Part shown: positions 48,201-57,483 of the stretch, piece after piece
How the letters are laid out: every line of letters begins with the position of its first letter
Numbering within the stretch: the first letter of the stretch is position 1
Assembly: GCA_015680685.1 (NCBI GenBank)
Contig: MNCI01003975.1
Location: 2,411,095-2,475,094, forward strand
Length of the DNA: 64,000 nt
Direction of reading: 5' to 3'
DNA from: Gnetum montanum
Taxonomy: Eukaryota > Streptophyta > Gnetopsida > Gnetales > Gnetaceae
Notes under the pieces: model-generated
The model's input: only the letters and a program-made list of their open reading frames with translations
Told to the model about the DNA's origin: nothing
Databases searched by the model: none
Made by a program: the position numbers and the translations under genes

Positions 48201-51200
48201 ACACTTGCAAGAATCTAGGGTCTACACCTTGAATCCAAAGCTTGCTAGGAGGCAACTACCTAGGAGATTGCCTTATCTATAAGGCAATAATTGACAACAG
48301 TTCCACTAGCAACAATATTATCCAAGCAGATTGCTGCATCAACGTCAAGACTATTATCATCAATGGTGAAACCCACAGTTGTGGGGACTGCCACCACCAA
48401 GATAGTAGTATTCTTATCGCCAAGCTAATCCATATGGATACTATGTTATGTAGATTGTGTCTCCAAGTGGCTCTACAGGCCATTATTTTCATCACTACTA
48501 TCCCCCCAAATATCGCAGACCTACCACTCCACGAATTGAATCTCTTGCCACTTACACCTCATTATGCATAGCAACACTATGCACCTCATATGTCCACTCC
48601 TTTGCCACCTGCACAGCCTATGCAAGGTGAGATACTGTTGTAGCCTTAGCAACACAATGCCACACGGGTTGTAAATTTGCAGCCGGATGACAACTCAAGT
48701 GGATCTGAGTGTAAGCCTCAAAAAAGGTCTTTCTTTAGGCCCAACAATATGCCTAAACCACTGTAGACATCTGTGGTTGCGAATCCTTTTGAAATTGCCC
48801 TAGGGATATCTATTGAGCCACCTTAAACCAAAGATCACAAAATGTTCACATTGTCATATTAACTCATGTAGTCACAGACTGGATAAAAGTAGGGCATCTT
48901 TCCAAGAAGATAACTAATCTTGGAAGTCCTCTAATTTATTTACAAATCTTAGAGAATCAACCGTGCAAAGCTCTATTAGACTCAAGTTCCAGTGTGAACT
49001 TAATTTCTCAAAAAATGTACAAAATATGCAATTTGCCTCCACTTAAGAAATGTAATATTAGGTTAGAGCTTGCAGACCAATCCATCATTGTGCTGTTGAG
49101 ATTGGTAGAGGACATTGTGACCACTATTTGCAGATGGTCATATCCAATGGACTTCATGGTTATCTATATGGACATCTGCAAAGGAGACTTTCTAATCATT
49201 ATGGGAAGGGCTTGGCTAAGTACAATTGATGTCAACTTAGGGATCAAAGACCTCTCCTTGGAAATTTCTAAGGAAAATGAATTTGGTAAGATTGAGAAGA
49301 AGAGGGTTCCATGCATCGCGTACAGTGACAAGGTGCTAGTATGTGCAGAAAATGTCAGCAATAAAGATCATGTCTGTTGCAACATGCAATAGGCGTGCTG
49401 AAACCGTGAGCATCCAAAGTTGTCCATATGCAACAGCCACAAAATAAGAAGGCACTTGGTGGTTGACTACATATGATAGCTTTAGTTCCACAATGTGCAT
49501 CAAACTAGCAGAAATCATTACAAGTACCTATATAGACGAGATGGATGAGATGAAGCAAATTTGGAGCCAACTCTTCAAAGCAGAATATAGAAAAGAAGCA
49601 GAAATGAATTGGGGAGAGTTTGAAATCCTTGATAACTCTAAACAAGAGCCCTTGGAATTGAAATCCTTACCAACATCTCTGAAATATGTATTTATAGATA
49701 ATGGAAAGTTGATAATCATTAATGCTGAGCTCATTAAAGAACAAAAGGGAAAGCTACTATAGGTAGTCAATAGATGGCCAACAACCTTTGCTTGGTTATA
49801 TGATGAATGAACATAAATAGATCCACACATATGCCAACATCAGATTTATACAGACTTCATCATCTAACCCAAGAGGTAGTTGCAAAGGAGCTTGAATTCA
49901 AAATTGAAACAAGTTGTTCAAAATGAAGTTGAGAAACTTCTCAAGGTTGGATTTATCTATGTAATGGTAGATAGTGAGTGGGTAAGCCCACTTGTTATTG
50001 TACCAAAGAAAGGTGGACAATGGAGAGTCTGTATAGACTTTAGGCTATTGAACATAGCTATGTTCAAGGACCACTTTTTGTTGCCATTTGTGACCAAGTG
50101 TTGGACACAATTGTAGGGCACAACTATCATAGATTTTTGGATGGGTATAGCAAGTACAATCAAATATAAATTGCTTTAGAAAACAACCTCACAAGTCCTT
50201 GGGGGACTTTTGCATATAAGAATATGCCTTTTGGCTTGTGCAATGTTCCTTCAACTTTCCAACACTTAGTCTTGAGTATCTTGCAACAACAAATTTTTGG
50301 TCATATTGGTTATTATAGATGCTTTATTGAAAATTTCTCCAAAATTGCCAAGTTGCTGGTTGAACTTACCAGGAAAGATGTAACATCTAAATGGACCAAG
50401 GAATGCAAACAAGCATTTGAGCACTTGAAGTAGAAGCTTGTAGAAACACCAATTGTATGTGTTCCTAATTGGTTCGAACCCTTGTACATCATGATAGATG
50501 TATCCAACTATGCATTGGGGGTAGTGTTTACATGAATGGATGATCAGAAACATCCATACTACATCCATTGTGCAGGTAGGAGCATTGTGGGTGCACAACT
50601 CAATTACATCACTACAAAAAGGAGCTTGTGGTGGTGTATGCTCTAGAGAAATTTAGGTACTATGTGCTTGGATATCCAATTTTTGTGCACACTTATCACA
50701 ATGCAATTTGCTTCCTAATGAACAAGCTAGCAATAATTCCTTGTGTTATATAGTGGTTGGTAATCTTGCATGAGTTTGATCTAACAATGGTGGACAAAAA
50801 CGGAATTGAGAATGTAGTTGCAAACCATCTATCTTGGTTAAGATGGGATAATGATGATGATGAAGAGTCCTTGTCTGATTAATTTCCAGATGAGCTTCTC
50901 TTTGCTAAGGCAATTAAAGTTTACACACCAAGGGTGACAAACTGGTATGATGAATTTCTCTCATATCTATTGACACAAAAGACTTCTGTTGCATGGGATC
51001 ATAAGAGGAAACAACAGTTTCTTCACAAGGTCAAACATTACATAGAGATAGAGGGAAACCTCTACAAGATTTGTGTCAATAGCCTGGTACGATGGTGTGT
51101 ACCTAATATAGATAAACTAAGAGTCCTCTAAGATGCTCATGGGGGCCCTTGTGGGGCCCACTTGCATGAAGGAGAACGACTACCAAGATCCTGATGGCAA

Positions 51201-54200
51201 GGTATTTTTTGCCAACAATCTTTAGGGATGTCCACCATTTTACCTGATTGTGCGAAAGATGCCAAAGAGATGGAGGAATGACAACTAGGATGGAAGGGCC
51301 CCAGTAGAGCTTTTCAACCTTTGGAGAATTGACTTTGTGGGATCCATCACTCCCATGTCCAATGAGAAGTCTTATATTATTGTTGTTGTTGACTACTATA
51401 CAAAATGGATTGAAGCTATAGTCATTCTTGATGGTACCTTTGCTACTGCAGCTTGATTTTTTCACTAACAGGTGGTCAACAAGTTTCGTGTGCCTAGAGC
51501 ACAATACCTCTACTACTGCAGCTTGAATTTTTCATGAACACTTGGTCAACAAGTTTCGTGTGCCTAGAGCACTAATTTCTAACAATGGAACACACTTCAT
51601 AGGAGCTATATTCCATAAGTTAATGCAATGCTTGGGAGTGCAACATAAACTTACAACACATAGGTGCAACAATGTTACAACACATAGGCCTTGAATACCC
51701 CCAAAGTTTTATGAACATATCTTTATCATCACTGTCAACCTTATGTGACAGTGTCTTGATCATGTCCTCCAAATTCTTCTTACTGCTCATTTATACCAAT
51801 CTGATGTTCCTTAACAGATTTCCATGGAACAACCCTCCAATGTCGGATTTGAAATGTAGGCATACTTCAACATTTCAACAACATCCTTTGAAATAAGTTT
51901 TAAGGATGTTCATATTTGGCTTTAAATGTTCTCTCTCATAGTTGCTACTTTGGCCTACAATTTTGTTTCTTGCTCTCCTCCTCCTCTTGATAACCATGTG
52001 CTTGTGTTGATGATTTGTATAATTTGATGCTGAGTTGTCAATCTGTTTGTGATTGCATAGTTCTAATGGATTTGAGTGGTATTGATGTGCTTCTGACCTG
52101 TATGTTGAATGACAGCTCATTTATGCATTGGTTAAATACTTGTGGTGATTCTTTGTTGTGAGTACATTTGAGTTATGCTGATGTATATTGTGTATTGTTG
52201 GATGCAAGTACTATGTACTGCCTTCTAATTTAACATCTATTAATGAAATAAATGAAAGGAATTCATTATTTGTGAGGTTGCTACTATGTTTTGATTATTC
52301 ATGTGCTGCATGACCTATGTGCATTACAATGATTTCTTAAACTAATTAGAATGTTTATTTGTGCACTGTGTGGGTATCTCATGTACATGCTTTGTTGTAT
52401 ATTCCTATAAGTTTGGCATCCATTACCTCTAAGTGTTACTGTCCAAATGCTAGGCATTGAGCACTTAGATTTGGAAATAAAAGAAAAGGTCATAACATGT
52501 ATGATCCATTGCCATTTTATGATTTTGTAATATGTAAAAGGAAAAAAGAAGAGGAGCTTAATCTATGAATCAGGGATGACTACATTGCTTTCATAAATGT
52601 TTGGAGGAATAAGTTTAATTAAATTTAAAATAAAATCCCCTCTCTCAGTAGTTGTAGGAAGGTTGCATGATGACTTTTCAGTGCTAATAAAACAATGCAA
52701 CACTAGTATTGTTGAGTACTTGAAGGAGAAGGTGTTTTCCTAGCTTGGTGTTTTAATGACGTGCTTTCCTCTTACTCTAATTTCTATCTGTTGTACAATA
52801 TGGTTTTATTTTATGCGAGAATTTTGGTGGAATGAGGGTTAGAGTGAGTTTGCATTGTTTTTTTTTTAAATAAAAAAAAAGATCAGAAGTGGATATTTTA
52901 TTATCTTGGAAGAAACTGAACAAAGTCCTCTTAGTTGGATTGGTCAGATATTCTTTTTATATATTTTTTTAAAGAGTGGCTTTAGGGAAGATTGAACCTA
53001 AGACCTGATTTTGGATTTGTTTTTTTTTGTGAAAAATATAATTTCTAGAAAAGGTAATTGCCATAGAAAATTAGTTACATTAAAGAAACATAAACCAAAA
53101 CTAAAACTGAGTAGAGAGAGAGAGAGAGTTGAGTTGAGTTGAGTTAGAGAACCTGAGTGAATAAAAAGGGGTAAAAGGGGAGAGAGAGAGTTGAGTTAGA
53201 GTGAGTTTGCATAGTTTTTTTTTAAAAAGATTAGAAATTATTATCTTGGAAGAAATTGAACAAAAGTCCTTAGTTGGAAGGGTCAAATATTCTTTTTATA
53301 TGTTTTTTTAAAGAGTGGCTTTAGGGAAGATTGAACCTAGGACCTGATTTTGGATTTGTTTTTTGAAAAAGAATACATATAACTGCCAAAAAAGGTAACT
53401 GCCATAGAAAGTTATATGAAAGAAACATAAACCGAAACCAAAATTGAAACCTGAGTGAATAAAAAAGGGTAGGCAGAGGAAAAGGAAGGTAGAGAGAGTG
53501 GGAAAGAGAGAAACAGAAGCTAAAGGAGAAAAGAGGATTGCAGCAGCAACAACCACTAAGCAACTATAACAATAGGGGGTACATCTTCAGCATTATATAG
53601 GTAAACTAAAATAATAATAATAGCAACAACAACAACAGAGAATGACAAAGATTGCAAAGGTGTACTAATGAAAAGCAAGAAACAACACTTGATGGCTAGT
53701 AAAAAAGGCCCACCATTCAAGGGGGGTTTTAGAAAACTGAACAAGGTGGATGCACAGTTTTTCCCTCGTTTCACTTGTGGTTGAAATATGATTTTGTCCT
53801 CAGAATTCTTTCAGCATATTGAATGCTTCTTGAGTTTGATTATTATTTTTCTCTCATCCTTTTATTCTTAGGCCTAAATAACTTGAATGGTGAGAGTTGT
53901 TTCCAAATGTTTTTGGGGGAACAGCCATAAAAATTTGTGGCAATTTAACATAAAGATCTGCGAACAATAGCCAAGGATCCCCTTTGACATTCTTTCCCTG
54001 CTAGATCCTTGGCCTGCTGTTTGTATCATATAAATGTCATTTGTCATATTGACATTCTTCTCCTGCTGGATCCTTGGGCTGCTGATTGTATCATATAATT
54101 GTGTGTGGTACGCTCTAGTCTTTTTATGTTGAACTGACTATTGTCTGTACTGGGCTAAATGCAAGATTGGATTTCTTATGATTGATTAACGATTGGAAAA

Positions 54201-55380
54201 AGATTTTAGCCTTGCATTTTCTGCAATGTCTTGGGGCTTAGGGTGTTAGCTCCTGTTTCAGCAATGATTTTGCAGATATGGCCAAATGAAGCACAAAATC
54301 ACAAATGAAACTTCAATTTTATTAGAGAAACCTTAAATGTGGCATACGTGATGAAAAAGTAGAATATCTGTGTAGCAATTTTGATATCCATGTAGAGATT
54401 AATTAATAGAGCATGAATGTGATCACATCACCTCTGAATTGAAATTGGACGATGAGATAATTTATAGTATTTATATATAAAATGAGCATCGTATTGCTGA
54501 ACCAGTTTTTTCAAAAACAAATAACAATTCTCAAGCAAGACTTTGTTATAAATTTAATTAACCTACCGATGTTGGTTTTAGACCAGTATTAATACAGAAC
54601 CAGTGTTGGAACTACATGAATTTTGGACATATTTTATACTCATGCTTGCATTTGATACCAACTATTCTGATATATCCTATGCTTCAATACTAATTTTACG
54701 GTTTCTGTTTCATATTCATCTTAATTAAAATTTCTGAAATAAAGAATCCCAAGATCTTATCTATTTTCGATGTAATGACTTCTGGATTCTACTAAAACGT
54801 TTCACCGGTAAATTTTGTAATCAATATTTTCAGCTTATAATGACTTTTATTTTATTTTATTTTTCTTGGGAAATGTAGGAGAAACAGTAAGAAAATGAGT
54901 GAATCTCAGAGAAGTGCCTTGAATGCACTTCTGTTTCGGACCGGAGATCAATCAAGAGACACTGTTCTGGTGTTGGCAACCAACAGACCTGGGGACCTTG
55001 ATTCTGCCATTACAGATCGTATTGATGATATTCTTGAATTTCCTCTTCCTGGGGAGGAAGAGCGTTTCAAGCTCCTGAAACTGTACCTGAATAAGTACAT
55101 TGTGCAGCCAGAAGAGAGAAGATCAGAGTTACTTTCTGTGTTTAATGGGCAAAAACAGAAAATAGAATTGAAGGATATGGATGACGAGATCATTCGTGAA
55201 GCAGCTAAAAAGACACAGGAATTTTCTGGACGGGAGATCGCCAAGATGATGGCTGGTGTTCAAGCAGCGGTTTATGGGAGCAAGAGCTGCATCCTTGACG
55301 CTAATATGTTTAGAGAGTTGGTAGATAACAAGGTTTCTGAGCATAAAAAACGACAAAAACTTGCAGAATGTAATGCTTAA
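30766..55380 (+). CDS. ATAD3: ATAD3 family AAA+ ATPase, 8 exons, 602 aa
   Basis: ATAD3 proteins are AAA+ ATPases of the mitochondrial inner membrane; plant members also touch nucleoid and complex I biology. Exons: 30766-30975, 31736-31831, 32073-32183, 32323-32632, 33787-33877, 35194-35533, 36342-36490, 54879-55380. All introns are GT-AG and the sum is 1809 nt, in frame. Domains: a hydrophobic Ala-rich start; [20 protein letters not shown] (plant ATAD3 signature) near 48-67; a coiled coil about 70-235 (DUF3523); a membrane segment about 254-270; then the AAA+ core with Walker A GPPGTGKT 369-376, Walker B LLLFIDE 423-429, sensor 1 N471, DRID arginine finger R483 and sensor 2 GRE near 555. Length and motifs fit an intact protein. 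The ATG chosen is the first in frame and gives the expected N-terminus. Intron 7 is 18.4 kb and full of transposons. Confidence 0.95.
31736..31831 (+). CDS. ATAD3: ATAD3 exon 2 (residues 71-102)
   Basis: [20 protein letters not shown], the start of the coiled coil. The acceptor is TTTCAG and the donor GTGAGT. Phase 0 at both ends. Confidence 0.93.
32073..32183 (+). CDS. ATAD3: ATAD3 exon 3 (residues 103-139)
   Basis: [20 protein letters not shown] and [11 protein letters not shown], heptad-rich and charged. In frame on both sides (introns of 241 and 139 bp). Confidence 0.93.
32323..32632 (+). CDS. ATAD3: ATAD3 exon 4 (residues 140-243)
   Basis: Long coiled-coil exon with [20 protein letters not shown] and [20 protein letters not shown]. 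It ends one base into a Gly codon before GTAACT. Intron 4 (32633-33786) carries the micro-insertion at 33396. Confidence 0.94.
33378..33455 (+). mobile_element. 42-bp RTE/SINE tail insertion with perfect 18-bp TSD
   Basis: AATCTTGCATTATGCTTG occurs at 33378-33395 and again at 33438-33455. Between them lie only 42 bp (33396-33437), TAGCTGATCCCATTTTGTTG then GGACAAGGCTAGGATGATGATG, the RTE-type 3' end. This is an extremely 5'-truncated target-primed insertion in ATAD3 intron 4. Confidence 0.9.
33456..33786. other. Rest of ATAD3 intron 4
   Basis: Together with 32633-33377 this is AT-rich intron with no feature beyond the micro-insertion. The small frames at 33028-33247 are by-products. Confidence 0.6.
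33787..33877 (+). CDS. ATAD3: ATAD3 exon 5, membrane segment (residues 243-273)
   Basis: [20 protein letters not shown] then [10 protein letters not shown]. Residues 254-270 form the single hydrophobic helix that anchors ATAD3. It ends with two bases of Arg273. Confidence 0.93.
34081..34811 (+). mobile_element. 5'-truncated RTE-type LINE (RT C-terminal end)
   Basis: The remains read [19 protein letters not shown], a [16 protein letters not shown] block, then [40 protein letters not shown] and LALNKSE. These are the conserved C-terminal words of plant RTE ORFs (KTEYMEC, HRI..GW, KMRE.RLRWFGHV.RR, RGRPK.TW....K.DL..L, ALDR.EW). The 3' end is GTTGGGATAAGGCTATGATG with a (GATGAT) tail. Several stops occur. 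It lies in ATAD3 intron 5 in the sense orientation. Confidence 0.85.
34812..35193. other. Rest of ATAD3 intron 5
   Basis: With 33878-34080, AT-rich intron without recognisable content. Confidence 0.6.
35194..35533 (+). CDS. ATAD3: ATAD3 exon 6, Walker A (residues 273-386)
   Basis: [33 protein letters not shown], then [20 protein letters not shown] with the P-loop Lys375. The stretch [20 protein letters not shown] is the variable linker. Donor GTATGT. Confidence 0.95.
35534..36341. other. ATAD3 intron 6
   Basis: 808 bp, AT-rich, nothing recognised. Confidence 0.7.
36342..36490 (+). CDS. ATAD3: ATAD3 exon 7, Walker B (residues 387-436)
   Basis: [20 protein letters not shown] and [16 protein letters not shown] with the catalytic Glu429. 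It splits the Glu436 codon before GTAAGC, the donor of the 18.4-kb intron. Confidence 0.95.
36491..37440. other. ATAD3 intron 7, proximal part
   Basis: AT-rich intron sequence without recognisable elements. Confidence 0.6.
37441..37637 (+). mobile_element. tRNA-derived SINE with RTE-type tail
   Basis: The head GTGATGGTAAGGTGCTTG with GGGTTTGAGCTTGGGTGCAG resembles Au-type SINE pol III boxes. The tail TAGCTGACACCATTTTGTTG then GGACAAGTCTAAGATGATG ends in a (GAT) run. About 197 bp, a normal SINE length. Confidence 0.7.
37638..37978 (-). repeat. 3' LTR (partial) of a copia element
   Basis: It lies next to the polypurine tract GCAGGGGGTTTCC (minus strand, near 37985). GGCTTATATAAAGTGC near 37905 is the presumed TATA box. 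No second LTR is available to fix the outer end. Confidence 0.5.
38045..38285 (-). pseudogene. Ty1/copia RNase H C-terminal fragment
   Basis: The frame reads [40 protein letters not shown] and ends MTKCGY. This fits the copia pol end (SA..MS.NP..H.R.KHI, LQ.+.T..Q.AD..TKPL......R..LG). Only the last 80 codons or so remain. Confidence 0.85.
38286..39766. other. ATAD3 intron 7, unassigned segment
   Basis: AT-rich; several small frames but no recognisable domain or terminal repeats. Confidence 0.55.
39767..40607 (+). repeat. 5' LTR of a Ty3/gypsy element (TGATGAGTGG family)
   Basis: Starts TGATGAAGTTC and ends CATTAGCATCA. CCTATATAAATGCGC (39876) is the TATA box, about 110 bp into U3. It shares with the 2563 LTR the ACTTGGTAACC, GATTGGGAAGACAA and ATTCGTATGGCTAGGTG blocks near its 3' end. 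The gag start follows at 40762. The expected 3' LTR is missing. Confidence 0.75.
40810..40823. other. Left TSD of the intronic LINE
   Basis: AAACAATATGACAA, matched by AAACAATATGATAA at 46372-46385 (13 of 14 identical). Confidence 0.9.
40840..42030 (+). pseudogene. LINE ORF1 with CCHC-like knuckle
   Basis: [14 protein letters not shown] near 41436 is a zinc knuckle with spacing C-X2-C-X3-H-X4-C, one residue shorter than the usual X4. Upstream is Gly/Ser-rich and broken by stops. Confidence 0.65.
42047..42700 (+). pseudogene. LINE APE endonuclease
   Basis: Starts as S*NCRG (SWNCRG with Trp turned into TAG). [20 protein letters not shown] carries the catalytic QETK motif, and [11 protein letters not shown] near 42580 is the distal motif. 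The 53-base G run at 42225-42277 interrupts it. Confidence 0.8.
42225..42277. repeat. 53-base poly-G run with one N
   Basis: An uninterrupted G tract except for an N at 42245, in the LINE endonuclease. Probably a collapsed or mis-called homopolymer; its length is unreliable. Confidence 0.9.
43044..44353 (+). pseudogene. LINE reverse transcriptase
   Basis: The 158-codon frame 43044-43520 ends in [20 protein letters not shown] (GK..GPDG motif). The 122-codon frame 43985-44353 contains [12 protein letters not shown] and [14 protein letters not shown], with the YADD catalytic box intact at 44096-44107, then [11 protein letters not shown]. The block between them (43521-43984) is broken by stops and frameshifts. 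Confidence 0.88.
44597..44770 (+). pseudogene. LINE zf-RVT region
   Basis: FGWLI*HKALLV, then [16 protein letters not shown], a stop, and [11 protein letters not shown] fit the zinc-binding domain after plant LINE RTs (CPLC...E...H....C.F...VW). Confidence 0.75.
44771..46349 (+). other. LINE 3' part, weakly assigned
   Basis: GC-rich, short frames. [19 protein letters not shown] and [19 protein letters not shown] stretches are seen, but no RNase H triad. It ends GTACATACATTTTTTATTG before the A tail. Confidence 0.4.
46350..46374 (+). other. Poly(A) tail of the LINE
   Basis: A-rich run with one internal C, directly before the right TSD copy. Confidence 0.85.
46372..46847 (+). pseudogene. Gypsy gag, continuation after the LINE
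   Basis: [20 protein letters not shown] continues the frame left at 40823. Further on, frames read [20 protein letters not shown] (46608-46847). Stops are present. Confidence 0.7.
48950..49390 (+). pseudogene. Gypsy aspartic protease
   Basis: [19 protein letters not shown] carries the active-site triplet as DSS instead of [14 protein letters not shown], a MDFMVIYMD block and [20 protein letters not shown] match the retropepsin flap and the (I/V)LGRP.L motif, here MGRAWL. An open frame runs 48994-49392. Confidence 0.85.
49880..50433 (+). pseudogene. Gypsy reverse transcriptase with active-site deletion
   Basis: [40 protein letters not shown] and [20 protein letters not shown] are standard RT motifs. 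After LSILQQQIF the text jumps to [20 protein letters not shown], which normally lies some 80 residues after the YxDD box. The catalytic DD pair is therefore deleted. Confidence 0.88.
50434..50880 (+). pseudogene. Gypsy RNase H
   Basis: [15 protein letters not shown] near 50490 (D.S..A.G.VL), a [15 protein letters not shown] block near 50650 and [12 protein letters not shown] near 50810 (N..AD.LSR) outline the RNase H domain, with stops between them. Confidence 0.75.
50934..51680 (+). pseudogene. Gypsy integrase (H2C2 and core), truncated
   Basis: [20 protein letters not shown] and [15 protein letters not shown] lead into HGGPCGAHL (zinc finger). [20 protein letters not shown] and [10 protein letters not shown] near 51310-51420 fit W.MDFVGP.......YI.V..DY.TKW.EA of the core. 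[18 protein letters not shown] near 51565 holds the second catalytic position as Asn instead of Asp. The end is missing. Confidence 0.82.
51444..51572. repeat. 70-bp tandem duplication in the integrase
   Basis: TACTGCAGCTTGA with AACAAGTTTCGTGTGCCTAG occurs at 51444 and again at 51514, with a few changes. Confidence 0.88.
51701..52840. other. ATAD3 intron 7, unassigned segment
   Basis: AT-rich; nothing recognised. The gypsy 3' LTR expected here is absent. Confidence 0.6.
52841..53540. repeat. 357-bp tandem duplication in ATAD3 intron 7
   Basis: AGAGTGAGTTTGCAT occurs at 52841 and at 53198. The shared order is a T run, TTATTATCTTGGAAGAAA, TCTTTTTATAT, AGAGTGGCTTTAGGGAAGAT, ACCTGATTTTGGATTTG, GAAACATAAACC and an AGAGAG tract. 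The units differ by several indels. On the minus strand AGGTTCAATCTTCCC looks like a pol III B box, but no A box is at the right distance. Confidence 0.85.
53983..54110. repeat. 66-bp tandem duplication in ATAD3 intron 7
   Basis: TTGACATTCTT(T/C)(C/T)CCTGCT followed by GATCCTTGG(C/G)CTGCTG occurs at 53983 and at 54049. Confidence 0.85.
54111..54878. other. ATAD3 intron 7, distal part
   Basis: AT-rich intron. A T-rich tract precedes the acceptor AATGTAG at 54878. Nothing else was recognised. Confidence 0.65.
54879..55380 (+). CDS. ATAD3: ATAD3 exon 8, sensors and C-terminus (residues 436-602)
   Basis: [31 protein letters not shown] (sensor 1), [14 protein letters not shown] (arginine finger), then [20 protein letters not shown] (sensor 2) and a basic tail [13 protein letters not shown]. 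The acceptor is AATGTAG, and the exon restores the frame of exon 7. A possible poly(A) signal, AATAAA, lies at 55707. Confidence 0.95.
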
Positions 55381-57483
55381 TTCCATCGACTAATAATTCT
55401 GGTGGCTATTGCACAAACTGTATCATTTAGCACGTCCATATCCAATTTTTGTTTCACTGCAGCATGGTACTTTTTCGTATTTGTATGATTATGACCTGGG
55501 CATTCTTTCATAGAGTGCATCTACTTTATATCAGCCGTGATTCATCAGTAAGGTGCATCGTTATCCAGGATGCCATGCGTAAAACTTTTTGCAATTAAAC
55601 CTTTATGGCCAAGTTATTTTTTACTGGAATATGTTTGTAATTGATTGGTTTCTCAAAAGGCTAAACGTTTTAGCTCTGACTAAGACATTGTTATAGCTAT
55701 ACATTTAATAAAACAGATAGTTGGGGTTGCACAATTAATGCTTCTTCTTAATGTACCAACCACAAACTTGAATGAAGTCTATGGTATTTTAAAAATCTAT
55801 AGCAACATTTTAATATTATATTTTATATGGAAGTTGTTAACGAGGCATTGATCATTTAGGTATGGCATCCATTTTGTGGTTTGTTGGTAAAGTCACATGT
55901 TTAATTGTAAGGGATTGGTATGATAAGTATCACTTGGGGACATGGTAAAAATATAAGATTCTTTGCCTGACTTAACATATATGGGGTAAGGGCACAAGGA
56001 TGATAATTTCATAATTTCATATGGGACCTACCAATTTAAAAAATTTAATCATCATCGTATTTTCTTTCTATTTATAGGATCTTTGGTATTCTAAAAGCTT
56101 TTAGCAATTTTTAAATGTTTGAAAGTTGCCAAATCTAAGGAATTTAATTATGCTTATTGTTTCAATTCGTCTATTTAAATTTTAGCTTTTCTTGTGTATA
56201 TCATATTCTTTCAAGTATTTTATTGCACGTATTCTTTGGATTTAGATGTTCTTTGTGATAAGGGATGGTATTGTCAAGTCCTTAGATAATTGTGTTTTGT
56301 ATTAAATTAATATTTTTAAAATAAAATGTTATATATAAGTTCTAAATGGTAAAAGTAGAAACTAACATCATACTTAAGGGCAAACATCATGTCTTGATTA
56401 TTTATAATTTCTATCTCTTATGAAATAATTGTTATCATTTAGAGGCAAATTAATACCCTTGAAATTGGTTGGTGAACATTTGTGATACATCATATTGGAA
56501 AGTTAAAATTATGTAGAGGCACAAAGACCTTTTCATCATCACTCATGTCTATATTCTATAAAGGAATTAGAGGTCCATAGTAGTAATTTTGAATCAATCA
56601 TGAGAATAGGGCACAACCTTGTTCATAACTTTATTTAAATGCACTATATAGGTATGGGATTGACTTCTAATCCTTGGGGTAAGTAAATAGCTTGGTTGTC
56701 ATGGTCTATGTGGATAGGATTTCACTTTGGAACAACCATGGTTGAACTAGACCACCTTCTAGGGCCAAAACTAGGCGCTTGAGAAGGAACTAGTGATTAA
56801 TCAAATCACCAACCAAGAGCTAAGCTTGCCATGCTTAGAGAGATGGTAGGTTATCCCTTTGCATGACCAAAGCACATTTGTGGCATTTGTAGTAAGCAAA
56901 ACCTAGTTTATCTTAACCTTGCTACATTGCTTCAACCCTTTAAATGTTGGATTAAGCTCATTTACATTTAATTTAATTTAATACACATACTTGTGATAGT
57001 TCAAGGCTCTGTGATCTCCTTTGTCAAAAATTGATTTCTTTAGGGTTTTTCATTCCAAGTTTTTATAAGCATAGCAGTATTAACTCTTTAACACTTAGTT
57101 CAAGACCATCAATGTGAGGTGCAAGGCCATTAGCATTACTTCAAATGAAAAAATTCCCAAAAGTCATAGGAAGACACTTTGGTTCTATTCCATGATGGGC
57201 CAGCCCTAGGAATGATGAAGAAATGCCTAAACCCCCCACCCCCCNNNNNNNNNNNNNNNNNNNNNNNNNNNNNNNNNNNNNNNNNNNNNNNNNNNNNNNN
57301 NNNNNNNNNNNNNNNNNNNNNNNNNNNNNNNACTTTGGATTATTTTTACAAAACCCTAGAAAAAGGTAAACTTAAGAACTAAGTATATAGGACGCTTGCC
57401 TGCATCAGTGCCATTACTACTCACTCAAAGCAATAAGCCCCCACTTCCCACTTGAGAGCAACTTGTTTGACTGTATGCACCAT
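55381..57483. other. ATAD3 3' flank and intergenic stretch
   Basis: The 3' UTR presumably reaches the AATAAA at 55707 or nearby. The remainder is AT-rich without recognisable domains. Confidence 0.55.
57245..57331. other. Assembly gap (N)
   Basis: 87 N, bordered on the left by a C-rich run (CCCCCCACCCCCC). Confidence 0.99.

Larger units (their letters stand above)
40762..51700 (+). mobile_element. Ty3/gypsy gag-pol, split by a LINE, 3' truncated
   Basis: Sense-oriented in ATAD3 intron 7. Gag starts at 40762 ([20 protein letters not shown]), is cut by the LINE at 40824 and resumes at 46372 in the same frame after the repeated target site. Next come the capsid and linker (46600-48900), protease, RT, RNase H, H2C2 and integrase core. 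Order and wording are of the Athila/Tat type. Many stops, a deletion across the RT active site, and loss of the integrase end and 3' LTR make it dead. Confidence 0.85.

Noticed and set aside
54000-54110. CRISPR-like direct repeats
   Set aside because: Only two imperfect 66-bp copies in a plant intron; a simple duplication.
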